Source of the DNA: an uncultured Bacteroidales bacterium
Lineage (GTDB): Bacteria > Bacteroidota > Bacteroidia > Bacteroidales > UBA932
NCBI GenBank assembly: GCA_937900465.1
Contig: CALCEJ010000092.1
Span: forward strand, 1-12,550
Reading direction: 5' to 3'
Length of the DNA: 12,550 nucleotides
Shown: positions 1-6,582 of the stretch, in pieces
How positions within the stretch are numbered: position 1 is the stretch's first letter
Layout: every line of letters begins with the position of its first letter
Translations under genes and position numbers: made by a program
Notes under the pieces: generated by a model
Told to the model about the DNA's origin: nothing
The model's input: only the letters and a program-made list of their open reading frames with translations
Database searches by the model: none

Positions 1-1
1 G

Positions 2-664
2 CAGATGGAAATGAGCCAAACAGAAAACAGGATGGCTCGGAGCGTCCATCGGACACTCCTCCAGGCCGGCAGTGGAGCGGAGGTAATTGATGAATTTGTC
101 GATGCCGTTCTGGTCATAGAAGTCCAGGCCCACGTTTTTCTTGAACTTATTCAGGTGGTTCTTGAGGGACTTGACCATCTTGCGTGTCTCCATGCTCCAC
201 TCTTTGATGCGGCTCTCTTCGTTGATGAATTCGTCCATGTAGTCAACGGCCGGCTTTACCTTCACCTTAGGCTCCTTTTCCTCAGCAGCCGCTACCTTCT
301 TTTCGATGACCTCCTCGCTGTCTTTGCTGCTGATGGCGGCGATCTTTGCTGCGTTTTTGTTCATGACCTTCTGAAACTCCTTCAGCATAGCCTCCGAAGT
401 GGGCTTGTCATCCAGGGTGAGGTCGTACGTTGTGAAGTGGGTGCGGATGTCAGCGATGCGGGAATTGATGACGCGGTAGTCCTTGCCTTCTTTATTGATG
501 GCGCCGTGCTTGACCTGCTCTTTGACGTCATCCCATTTGTCGGCGCTGCAGGTGTAGCCGATGAGCTTCTGCAGGCGGGTGCCGCGGATGTTTATGTCGG
601 CCCTGATGGGGCACTCTCCCGACTTGTTGATGTCGTTCTTTTTGAGGTAGAATCTGATCTTCAT
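2..664 (-). CDS. Tyrosine recombinase/integrase, N-terminal part (runs off the window)
   Basis: The frame opens with ATG at 664 and stays open to the window edge (221 codons). Residues 1-75 look like the arm-type DNA-binding domain of Bacteroidetes integrases (SGECPIRADI, then GTRLQKLIGY and a W at 44). Residues about 138-203 resemble the SAM-like core-binding domain (YMDEFINEE, KEWSMETRKM, then FINYLRSTAGLEE). A charged linker rich in E and K lies between (about 85-137). The catalytic domain (R...HxxR...Y) would lie beyond the edge. After residue 203 the reading no longer resembles the family in any frame, so the gene may be broken or joined to foreign sequence. The family catalyses site-specific integration and excision of mobile elements; the tRNA-like scar behind it fits that role. 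The start is supported by a family-like N-terminus and an upstream GGAAG. Confidence 0.82.
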   Translation of the reverse strand, partial: MKIRFYLKKNDINKSGECPIRADINIRGTRLQKLIGYTCSADKWDDVKEQVKHGAINKEGKDYRVINSRIADIRTHFTTYDLTLDDKPTSEAMLKEFQKVMNKNAAKIAAISSKDSEEVIEKKVAAAEEKEPKVKVKPAVDYMDEFINEESRIKEWSMETRKMVKSLKNHLNKFKKNVGLDFYDQNGIDKFINYLRSTAGLEECPMDAPSHPVFCLAHFHL

Positions 665-697
665 ACGCTTCCTTTTTGGCTTCCGGTGTAGTGTTCA

Positions 698-714
698 GTA
701 TTACGTAGTAATAC
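698..714. repeat. 7-bp inverted repeat in the integrase leader
   Basis: GTATTAC, GTA, GTAATAC is a perfect palindrome about 34 bp upstream of the integrase start. It could be an operator or a recombination-directionality site. No function can be shown from sequence. Confidence 0.4.
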
Positions 715-730
715 CAGGGGTTTTGGGTTG

Positions 731-837
731 TCCGTCCCAGTTGGGAAATCGGCCTTGTAGCTACGTGAGAGGGCGATTTTGGGGTTAATCTGGGACGCTC
801 CTGGGCTTCCGTCCCAGTCCGTCCCACTTCCGTCCCA
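731..837. repeat. Short repeats TCCGTCCCA in the integrase leader
   Basis: TCCGTCCCA occurs at 731-739, 808-816, 818-826 and 829-837. The last three are spaced 10 and 11 bp, about one helical turn, and lie just downstream of the integrase promoter. An inverted pair CTGGGACG/CGTCCCAG (790-797 and 810-817) uses the same motif. Arm-type integrase sites or autoregulatory operators are plausible; this is inference. Confidence 0.6.
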
Positions 838-852
838 CTTTTTTACTACACG

Positions 853-884
853 CAAAGTTAGCGTATTACTTTCTAATTCGCAAA
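853..884 (-). promoter_or_regulatory. Promoter of the integrase gene
   Basis: On the minus strand, TTTG (884-881) is followed after exactly 20 bp by TAACTTTG (860-853). This matches the Bacteroidetes -33/-7 consensus fully. The expected transcription start is near 847, which gives a leader of roughly 180 nt before the ATG at 664. Confidence 0.75.
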
Positions 885-957
885 TATTTCTGCAAAATGT
901 TGTGTTTTCGGAAGTTACGAGAATTTATTTGCGGTTGTTTACCGTCTGTTATTTTCA

Positions 958-980
958 GTTCGATTCTTCCCAGCACCACC
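958..980 (+). other. tRNA 3'-end fragment, probable attachment-site scar
   Basis: The sequence fits tRNA positions 53-73: G, the T-loop TTCGATT, C, T-stem 3' strand ending TTCC, acceptor strand CAGCACC, discriminator A, then CC. The T-stem 5' strand expected for pairing (GGAAG) is replaced by TTCAG, so similarity stops just upstream. No tRNA body (5' GGTGCTG, anticodon arm) is present. A 3' tRNA tail beside an integrase is what remains at the far end of an element integrated in a tRNA gene. The orientation places the element to the left and host chromosome to the right. The isotype is unresolved. Confidence 0.55.
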
Positions 981-982
981 CT

Positions 983-1018
983 AAAGCCCTTACAGACTAC
1001 TCTGAAGGGCTTTTTTTA
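983..1018 (+). terminator. Intrinsic terminator behind the tRNA tail
   Basis: The stem AAAGCCCTT (983-991)/AAGGGCTTT (1005-1013), with an inner CAGA/TCTG stem (993-996, 1001-1004), runs into seven or more T. This is a strong rho-independent terminator on the plus strand. It would be the natural terminator of the tRNA whose tail precedes it. Confidence 0.75.
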
Positions 1019-1044
1019 GGTGCGGTAGTCTTCGCGGGCAATGG

Positions 1045-1076
1045 CATCGGCCCCTCAGTATGATGAGAGGCCGATG
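1045..1076. terminator. Hairpin downstream of the CMD-cupin gene
   Basis: CATCGGCC (1045-1052) pairs with GGCCGATG (1069-1076), with inner CTCA/TGAG. It lies 30 nt past the minus-strand stop codon. There is no T tract on either strand, so it may stabilise a 3' end rather than terminate transcription. Confidence 0.35.
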
Positions 1077-1105
1077 GCTCCCGAAAGAATAACTTACTTG
1101 ATGAT

Positions 1106-2092
1106 TTACAGTTTATTATAGTGTTCATCGGAAACCGGTTCCAGCCACTCGGTGGAATTACCCGGCTGGATATCCATGTGATATGTGAGATGCTGCATCC
1201 AACTGTCCTTGGCAGCACCGTGCCAGTGCTTGACGCCTTCGGGAATGGGTATCACTACTCCAGGGACCAGCGCCACGGGCTCTCTCCCCCACTCCTGGTA
1301 CCAGCCACGGCCGGAAACACAGACCAGCACCTGGACCAAGCCGTGATGGATATGCCAGTTGTTGCGGCAACCAGGCTCAAAAGATACATTGGCAATGCCG
1401 CCTTCCATCGGAGCCAGATAGCTGTTGCCGACAAAATACCGGGCATAAGCTGTATTCGGCTCGCCTTTGGGCCACTTGCTACGAAGGGTATAGCCCTCGC
1501 TGTCAAGCCAGGCGCAAAGCTCATCGACGAGTTCCTTCGGATTGCCCATATTCACGGCTCCCGCTTTGTGGGCGGCAAACTGAGGCTCCACACCTTCCAG
1601 ACCGCTCAAGGCAGCGACGGTCACTATCTCCCGGTCAGCGGGAGTCAACTGGTTCCCGGCGAAGATATCGCCGAAAAGATGGGACTTCAAATAGTAGTCA
1701 TCCTGCGGGCAGAAGGTGTAGTCAAACGGACGGCCGGAAAGCTGCGTCTGCACCTCCGTACCTTTCTCCAAAGCTATTTCAGCATCGTCCCACAGAGCGG
1801 GGCGTGTCCAGGGCTTACCCTCCCGCCAGTCCGGAGCGGGATTATCCTGAAGCACCTTGTTCAGAACCCCCAGTGCATTGAGTGAGCGGGGAAATCCTGT
1901 GTAAGCATAGAGCTGAGAAAAAGCCTCCTTCAACTCGTTAATCGTCACGCCATTATCAAGCGCTGAACGAACGGCCGGCTCGAGTCTAACCAAATCTCCC
2001 TGCGCCATAAGGCAGGCGCAAGAGGCCAATCCTTTCTGACGCTCGGAAAGCGTCTTCTGTCCGAATTCTGTCGCCATAATCAATAATCCCAT
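1106..2092 (-). CDS. Carboxymuconolactone decarboxylase family protein fused to a C-terminal cupin
   Basis: 328 aa from the ATG at 2092; an in-frame ATG at 2077 (MATEFGQ) is an alternative start. Two CMD/AhpD-like helical repeats are visible: residues about 15-85 (NELKEAFSQLYAYTGFPRSLNAL) and about 135-198 (LTPADREIVTVAAL, then EPQFAAHKAGA). The AhpD CxxC pair is absent, so a peroxidase role is unlikely. Residues about 220-305 form a cupin: WHIHH at 246-250 and PEGVKHWHG at 284-292 supply the metal-binding histidines, with Q254 where the cupin Glu usually sits. Such fusions are often annotated as decarboxylases or as redox-stress proteins; the substrate is not known. No signal peptide, so probably cytoplasmic. 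It diverges from the PreA-like gene across a shared inverted-repeat promoter. Confidence 0.85.
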   Translation of the reverse strand: MGLLIMATEFGQKTLSERQKGLASCACLMAQGDLVRLEPAVRSALDNGVTINELKEAFSQLYAYTGFPRSLNALGVLNKVLQDNPAPDWREGKPWTRPALWDDAEIALEKGTEVQTQLSGRPFDYTFCPQDDYYLKSHLFGDIFAGNQLTPADREIVTVAALSGLEGVEPQFAAHKAGAVNMGNPKELVDELCAWLDSEGYTLRSKWPKGEPNTAYARYFVGNSYLAPMEGGIANVSFEPGCRNNWHIHHGLVQVLVCVSGRGWYQEWGREPVALVPGVVIPIPEGVKHWHGAAKDSWMQHLTYHMDIQPGNSTEWLEPVSDEHYNKL

Positions 2093-2102
2093 TTAATTTA
2101 AA

Positions 2103-2152
2103 CAAATGTACATAAAAACTGGCCTAAAAACGCAAGTTTTTATGTACATTTG
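2103..2152. promoter_or_regulatory. Divergent promoter within a perfect 18-bp inverted repeat
   Basis: The left arm 2103-2120 and right arm 2135-2152 (AGTTTTTATGTACATTTG) are exact reverse complements with a 14-bp spacer. Each arm ends in TACATTTG, a full TAnnTTTG -7 element pointing outwards: minus at 2110-2103 toward the CMD-cupin gene, plus at 2145-2152 toward the PreA-like gene. No good -33 TTTG is seen for either, which suggests activator dependence. Each arm contains the palindrome ATGTACAT, a likely regulator half-site. Confidence 0.65.
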
Positions 2153-2237
2153 CAAAACAATTGATATACGAACTAAGACAATGAGAATTTCCTCATTTCA
2201 ATGATGTAATCGGCCGTGAAAATACTGACAGTAAAAT

Positions 2238-2330
2238 TCCGGCGACGGGTTCTACACCCAGCCTTTCGCTTTTGGTGGCGAAGAGGGCATCGAAAAGTTC
2301 GACAAGAACATCCAATATGCATTTAAACGA
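2238..2330 (+). pseudogene. Possible gene remnant in front of the PreA-like gene
   Basis: One frame here reads as a protein-like stretch (GDGFYTQPFAFGGEEGIEKF, then DKNIQYAFKR) with no start codon; a TAA lies at 2232-2234. It is a different frame from the PreA-like gene, whose ATG at 2317 it overlaps. It may be a fragment of a gene once driven by the plus-strand promoter at 2145-2152. I could not assign a family, and a chance reading is possible. Confidence 0.25.
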
Positions 2331-3762
2331 AGAAGCCGCGCGCTGTCTGTTATGCGCAGATGCGCCCTGCAGCAAAGCCTGCAAGAGAGTTGACCCCGCC
2401 AGAGCCATCCGTGCCGTCCGCTTTGGCAATGAAGCCATCGCCCGTCAGTGGGTAGCTCAGGCCGATGAGGCGGAGCTTGAAGCCGCCGAAAAGGCCTGTA
2501 TCCATTACGACCATCCAATCCGCATCCGCGAGATGGTGGCGGCGTTGCCGGAGCTCCCCGGCTCCGACCGGACATCCCGCCCGTCTCTGGAGATTGACTT
2601 CTGCGGCATCCGCTGCGAGAATCCTTTCTTTCTCGCCTCCTCGGCCGTTTGTACAAACTACGAGATGGTCGCCCGCGCATTCGAGGCTGGTTGGGCGGGC
2701 GTGTTCTACAAGACAATCTGCCTTCAGGAGATCCGGGAAGTGTCACCCCGCTTTGACGCCGTCCGGAGCGATTCCAATGGCTGCTTCATAGGCTTCCGCA
2801 ATATGGAGCAGCTGAGCGAGAATCCCGTGGAAATGGACTTTGACATCCTCCGACGCCTAAAGCAGGACTATCCCTCCAAGGTGGTCATCGCCTCCATTAT
2901 GGGCCAGCGGGAAGATGATTGGATAAAACTGGCCAAGATGGCCGAACAGGCCGGCTGTGATGCCGTGGAGCTCAACTTCTCCTGCCCGCAGATGCGCCAG
3001 ACGGGTATGGGCTCCGACGTGGGGCAGGATCCGGAGCTCGTGACCTTCTTCACCGCCTGCGTCAAGCGCAGCGTGAGCATTCCCGTCATTCCCAAGATGA
3101 CACCCAACATAGCCCATATCTCCGAACCGGCAATGGCGGCCGCCCTGGGCGGGGCCGATGCAATATCGGCCATCAACACCATCAAGAGTGTCACGCTGGG
3201 CGAAGGCTCGGAGGTGAACGGTTGCCAGACCGGCTCCGGCTATTCCGGCAAAGCCGTAAAGCCCATTGCCCTGAGGCATATCCTCGCGATGGTCAAGAAC
3301 CCCATCATCAGCCACAAGCAGATAAGCGGCGTGGGCGGCATCGAGACCTGGCGGGACGCCCTGGAATTTATCCAGCTGGGCTGCCGCAACGTGCAGGTGT
3401 GTACGGCCGTGATGGAGTATGGCTACCGCATCATCGACGATATGATCCTGGGCCTTGAGAACTATATGGCACAGCGTGACATAGCCAACCTTGCTGACCT
3501 CGTGGGCGAGCTTCTTCCCAAGTTCTACCTGCCGCACGACCTGGACCGCGACACCGTAGTCTATCCCAGGATAGACCGGGACAAGTGCATCGGCTGCGGC
3601 CGATGCTACACCTCCTGCCGGGACGGCGGCCACCAGGCCATCACCTTCGGCGAAGACCGCCAGCCCCGCGTAAACGGCGCGAGATGCGTCGGCTGTCACC
3701 TTTGCCGCCTGGTTTGCCCCACCGGCGCCATCGGCCTTGCAAAAAGAATTCAGAAACGCTAG
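2317..3762 (+). CDS. preA: PreA-like dihydropyrimidine dehydrogenase family flavo-iron-sulfur oxidoreductase
   Basis: 481 aa from the ATG at 2317; the frame is open further upstream, but family similarity begins at EEAARCLLCADAPC. Residues 10-22 carry C-x2-C-x4-C-x3-C like the first [4Fe-4S] motif of dihydropyrimidine dehydrogenase (DPD) domain I. The rest of that domain and the FAD/NADPH domains are missing. Residues about 90-385 form the FMN-binding TIM barrel (LEIDFCGIRCENPFFLAS; ELNFSCP with the expected catalytic Cys at 223; GMGSDVGQDPELV; PKMTPNI; SGVGGIETW). At 424-434 and 457-467 are two C-x2-C-x2-C-x3-C ferredoxin motifs. The layout matches the PreA half of bacterial PreT/PreA, which reduces uracil and thymine. 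Residue 225 is Gln where mammalian DPD has the His of SCPHG. No PreT partner is in the window, so the electron donor and substrate are open. The gene symbol is by family resemblance. Confidence 0.8.
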   Translation: MHLNEEAARCLLCADAPCSKACKRVDPARAIRAVRFGNEAIARQWVAQADEAELEAAEKACIHYDHPIRIREMVAALPELPGSDRTSRPSLEIDFCGIRCENPFFLASSAVCTNYEMVARAFEAGWAGVFYKTICLQEIREVSPRFDAVRSDSNGCFIGFRNMEQLSENPVEMDFDILRRLKQDYPSKVVIASIMGQREDDWIKLAKMAEQAGCDAVELNFSCPQMRQTGMGSDVGQDPELVTFFTACVKRSVSIPVIPKMTPNIAHISEPAMAAALGGADAISAINTIKSVTLGEGSEVNGCQTGSGYSGKAVKPIALRHILAMVKNPIISHKQISGVGGIETWRDALEFIQLGCRNVQVCTAVMEYGYRIIDDMILGLENYMAQRDIANLADLVGELLPKFYLPHDLDRDTVVYPRIDRDKCIGCGRCYTSCRDGGHQAITFGEDRQPRVNGARCVGCHLCRLVCPTGAIGLAKRIQKR

Positions 3763-3766
3763 CGTT
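3755..3766. repeat. 12-bp palindrome over the preA stop codon
   Basis: AACGCTAGCGTT is a perfect palindrome that includes the TAG stop. It is followed by a CCCC...GGGG pairing in the next 35 nt but no T tract. It may be part of a 3' structure; transcription may read through into the DUF486 gene. Confidence 0.3.
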
Positions 3767-3842
3767 CCGGGCAGGCCCCGTGAACCCGGGGAAAAGAGAC
3801 ATCATAAACCTCCTGTAAGCCTGACTTATTTTAAATACGAAG

Positions 3843-4214
3843 ATGCAAGGGATTTGGACTGTATTGATGCTGGTGATGTCCAACATCTTTATGACTTTCG
3901 CCTGGTATGGGCACCTCAAGCTGAGCGAGATGAAAATATCCGACGGGTGGCCGCTGATAGTGGTAATCCTGTTCTCGTGGGGAATAGCGTTTTTCGAGTA
4001 CTGCCTTACCGTACCGGCAAACCGCATAGGATACAGCCTTAACGGCGGCCCCTTCAGCCTTCTCCAACTCAAAGTAATCCAGGAAGTTATCTCCCTTACC
4101 GTCTTTACGGTAATAGTGATGTTCGTTTTCAAGGGTGAGACGCTGCAGTGGAATCACTTCGCTGCCTTCGCGTGCCTAGTCCTTGCCGTCTTCTTCGTCT
4201 TTCTCCGTTCGTAG
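3843..4214 (+). CDS. DUF486-family small integral membrane protein (DMT-like)
   Basis: 123 aa, the usual length for DUF486. Four membrane segments can be seen at about residues 4-22, 36-53, 80-97 and 103-121. Conserved-looking family features are FAWYGHLK, the FFEYCLTVPANRIGY segment around residue 51 and the FSLLQLKVIQEVI segment around residue 71. The family resembles small drug/metabolite transporters, but its substrate is unknown. It starts 80 nt after the PreA-like gene on the same strand; TTATTTTA at 3825-3832 is only a weak promoter candidate, so cotranscription is possible. Its last 39 nt overlap the end of the opposing symporter gene. Confidence 0.85.
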   Translation: MQGIWTVLMLVMSNIFMTFAWYGHLKLSEMKISDGWPLIVVILFSWGIAFFEYCLTVPANRIGYSLNGGPFSLLQLKVIQEVISLTVFTVIVMFVFKGETLQWNHFAAFACLVLAVFFVFLRS

Positions 4215-5636
4215 GGTGGTCTTTTTCCGAGGCCTTCGGAGCGCCTCCGCGTGCTCTGACACCTCGAACTCCCTCAAGGCCGATATCGCCTTCGGGCATA
4301 GTATGATTATGGACACGACTGTGCCCCAGGCCATCAGGCCCACCCCGATATCCCCAAGCTGCCAGACAAGGTCCGCTTCACGTATGGACCCGAAAATCAC
4401 TGCGGCAAGAAGGACGGCCTGGAGGAGACGGATGCAGAGTTTTTCGCCCCTCTGGGAACCGGCGTCAGAATGCCTCCTGAACAGGTACATAATGCTCGAT
4501 TCCGCATAAAAATAATAGGCCATTATCGTGCTGAAGACGAAAAACACCATCGCGACGGAGATAAATCCGCTGCCGAACCCGGGAAATACGGAGTCCACGG
4601 CGCTCTGGGTGAATGCTGCGTAGTTGTTCCCAAGCTCCGGCGCATTCGCAACAAGAAGCTGACCAGTCCCGGAATCGATGATATTGTACGTCCCGGAAGT
4701 CAGGATCATAAGGGCTGTAGCTGTACAGACAAGCAGCGTATCTACGTACACGGAGAACGATTGGGCAAGTCCCTGCTGGGCAGGATGAGGGACATCGGCC
4801 GATGCGGAAACAATCGCGCCAGTCCCCTGCCCCGCCTCATTCGAAAAGATTCCGCGTTTTACGCCCATCGCAATCGTACTGCCGATGATACCCCCCGATA
4901 CCTGACTGACACCGAAGGCTTTGCTCACGATGGACCCAAGGACTGCGGGGACATCATTGATATGGAAGGCAATCACAACGAGCGACAGCACAATATAGCC
5001 AAGGGCCATAAAAGGGGTGATGATGGACGCGACTTTCGCAATCCGACGGACACCGCCCACAACGACAATCCCGAGAAGAACCGCAAGGCCGATTCCGCTC
5101 AGGAGCGGCGGCACCGGGAAAGCATTCTGCATCGCCATCGAAGCGCCGTTAGACTGGACCGTAACGAGGAAAACCCCGCAGCTTACAATCGTAATTATCG
5201 CAAACACGACCCCCAGCCATCTCTTTCCCAGTCCGTCCTCAATAATACTGAAAGGTCCGCCCCGGTATCCGCTCTTGTGGTGGAATTTATAAATCTGGGA
5301 GAGAGTGGATTCGACAAAAGCCGTAGAGGCTCCGAAAAAAGCCACGACCCACATCCAGAACACCGCTCCGGGGCCTCCGAATGCGATTGCCGTCGCAACG
5401 CCCACGATATTTCCGGTGCCCACGCGGCCGGAGAGCGCGATACAGAACGCCTCAAAAGAAGAAACTCCCTTGTCACTCCCGCCGGTCTTTCCAAAGAGCG
5501 AGCGCAGCATCAGCCCGAACCGCCGGACCTGCACGAACCTTGTCCGCAGGGAGAAGTACAGGCCGGCAAGCAGCAGAAGCACGACAAGCGCCGGATTCCA
5601 AACTATCGAGTTAAGGGTTGATACGAATTCGGACAT
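4176..5636 (-). CDS. Sodium:alanine/glycine symporter family (AGCS) transporter
   Basis: 486 aa from the ATG at 5636; an in-frame GTG at 5669 would add 11 residues, but MSEFVSTLNS resembles the family start. The AGCS signature is clear at about 72-97 (VGTGNIVGVATAIAFGGPGA then VFWMW). SNEAGQGTGAI and a run of about ten hydrophobic segments follow. The family couples Na+ (or H+) to uptake of alanine or glycine across the inner membrane; length is typical. The C-terminus is Lys/Arg/Asp/Glu-rich and cytosolic, and is the part encoded within the overlap with the DUF486 gene. It diverges from the esterase lipoprotein through a symmetrical promoter region. Confidence 0.93.
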   Translation of the reverse strand: MSEFVSTLNSIVWNPALVVLLLLAGLYFSLRTRFVQVRRFGLMLRSLFGKTGGSDKGVSSFEAFCIALSGRVGTGNIVGVATAIAFGGPGAVFWMWVVAFFGASTAFVESTLSQIYKFHHKSGYRGGPFSIIEDGLGKRWLGVVFAIITIVSCGVFLVTVQSNGASMAMQNAFPVPPLLSGIGLAVLLGIVVVGGVRRIAKVASIITPFMALGYIVLSLVVIAFHINDVPAVLGSIVSKAFGVSQVSGGIIGSTIAMGVKRGIFSNEAGQGTGAIVSASADVPHPAQQGLAQSFSVYVDTLLVCTATALMILTSGTYNIIDSGTGQLLVANAPELGNNYAAFTQSAVDSVFPGFGSGFISVAMVFFVFSTIMAYYFYAESSIMYLFRRHSDAGSQRGEKLCIRLLQAVLLAAVIFGSIREADLVWQLGDIGVGLMAWGTVVSIIILCPKAISALREFEVSEHAEALRRPRKKTTLRTEKDEEDGKD

Positions 5637-5702
5637 ATAATTGATTTCCCGGAAAGGGACGCCCCGCACCCGGCCCTGGCATCCCTTCTATACCCAACGG
5701 AG

Positions 5703-5734
5703 ACAAATATAGGGAAATTTTTGCTTATATTTGT
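5703..5734. promoter_or_regulatory. Back-to-back promoters for the AGCS and esterase genes
   Basis: ACAAATATA (5703-5711) and TATATTTGT (5726-5734) form a perfect 9-bp inverted repeat with a 14-bp spacer. Each arm is a full TAnnTTTG element facing outwards. The minus start would fall near 5698 (leader about 60 nt). The plus start would fall near 5738-5740, at the esterase ATG, which implies an almost leaderless mRNA. Polymerase could hardly occupy both at once. Confidence 0.6.
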
Positions 5735-5739
5735 GTGCT

Positions 5740-6579
5740 ATGAAAAAGTACTTTATCCTTCTGGTCGCGGCCCTTTTGTCAGCCGCCTGCGCGCAAAAAG
5801 CAAAAACCGTCATCCCTGAGCTGAGGAGCGTTCCCCCTGTTGCGGAGCAGGCTCCCGGTATAGACCCCACCAACGATTATCTCGCCGGAGAATTCTACTA
5901 TGGACAAGACACCCTCCGCTACAGGTATATGGAGCCCATCGCGGTAGAAAAGGGAAAGTCCTACCCGCTCGTCCTGTTCCTTCACGGAGCCGGCGAAAGG
6001 GGAAGCGACAACTGGAGGCAGCTCATCCACTGCTCGAGGATGTTCTCAAGTCCCGTAAACCGCGAGAATTGCCCCTCATACGTTCTTTTCCCGCAGTGCC
6101 CTTCTGACGGATACTGGGCTTATGAAGACCGCCCGGGATTCTCGCTCGACACAATGCCCCTCGAGTTCGAAGAAACTGACGTAATGAAAGCCGTAATGGA
6201 CCTTGTCGATGCGTTTGTCGCAAACTACCCCATCGATGAAGGAAGGCTCTATATCCCGGGCCTTTCGATGGGCGGAATGGCAACGTACGATGCCGTGATA
6301 AGGCACCCGAAGAAATTCGCCGCGGCGGTTCCAATCTGCGGGGCCGTCAACAACGACCGCCTTACCGCAGAAATCAAGACCCCCTTCCGTATCTTCCACG
6401 GCGATGCGGACCCCGTAGTACCCCTGAAGTTCTCCCGCGTCGCATACTGGCGTCTCAAGGAAGCCGGCGTAGAGGTTAAGTACAAGGAATATCCGGGAGT
6501 GGGCCACAACTCGTGGGACCCCGCCGTCACAGAGGAGGACTTCCTCCCCTGGATGTTCTCGAAAAAGCGTAAATGGTAG
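5740..6579 (+). CDS. Lipoprotein alpha/beta-hydrolase (esterase/depolymerase-like)
   Basis: 279 aa. Residues 1-17 are a lipoprotein signal with LSAAC at the cleavage site (Cys17); no acidic run follows the Cys, so a periplasmic rather than surface location is likelier. The fold is recognisable from LVLFLHGAGERG at 78-88 (oxyanion region), GLSMG at 174-178 (nucleophile Ser176), HGDADPVVP at 220-228 (Asp224 probable acid) and GVGHNSW at 253-259 (His256). This set is typical of PHB-depolymerase/prolyl-oligopeptidase-like esterases and CE1-like carbohydrate esterases, which deacylate polysaccharides or small esters; the substrate is not determined. The ATG is fixed by the signal peptide and a TATATTTG element only 6 nt upstream. 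It converges with the endonuclease lipoprotein with just 3 bp between stop codons. Confidence 0.85.
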   Translation: MKKYFILLVAALLSAACAQKAKTVIPELRSVPPVAEQAPGIDPTNDYLAGEFYYGQDTLRYRYMEPIAVEKGKSYPLVLFLHGAGERGSDNWRQLIHCSRMFSSPVNRENCPSYVLFPQCPSDGYWAYEDRPGFSLDTMPLEFEETDVMKAVMDLVDAFVANYPIDEGRLYIPGLSMGGMATYDAVIRHPKKFAAAVPICGAVNNDRLTAEIKTPFRIFHGDADPVVPLKFSRVAYWRLKEAGVEVKYKEYPGVGHNSWDPAVTEEDFLPWMFSKKRKW

Positions 6580-6582
6580 CCG

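Noticed and set aside
5..691. 228-codon plus-strand open frame opposite the integrase
   Set aside because: It mirrors the GC-biased codons of the minus-strand integrase, which has clear family motifs and a promoter.
808..837. Repeats considered as a CRISPR fragment
   Set aside because: Units are about 9 bp with 1-2 bp between them, far too short for repeats and spacers.
661..855. Minus-strand open frame ending at the integrase start (ATGA overlap)
   Set aside because: It starts only with TTG, consists largely of the leader repeats and resembles no protein.
2857..3699. 280-codon minus-strand open frame inside the PreA-like gene
   Set aside because: Shadow of preA; no motif and no promoter.
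4470..5621. Long plus-strand open frame opposite the symporter
   Set aside because: Its residues are charged and low-complexity, a shadow of the hydrophobic AGCS gene.
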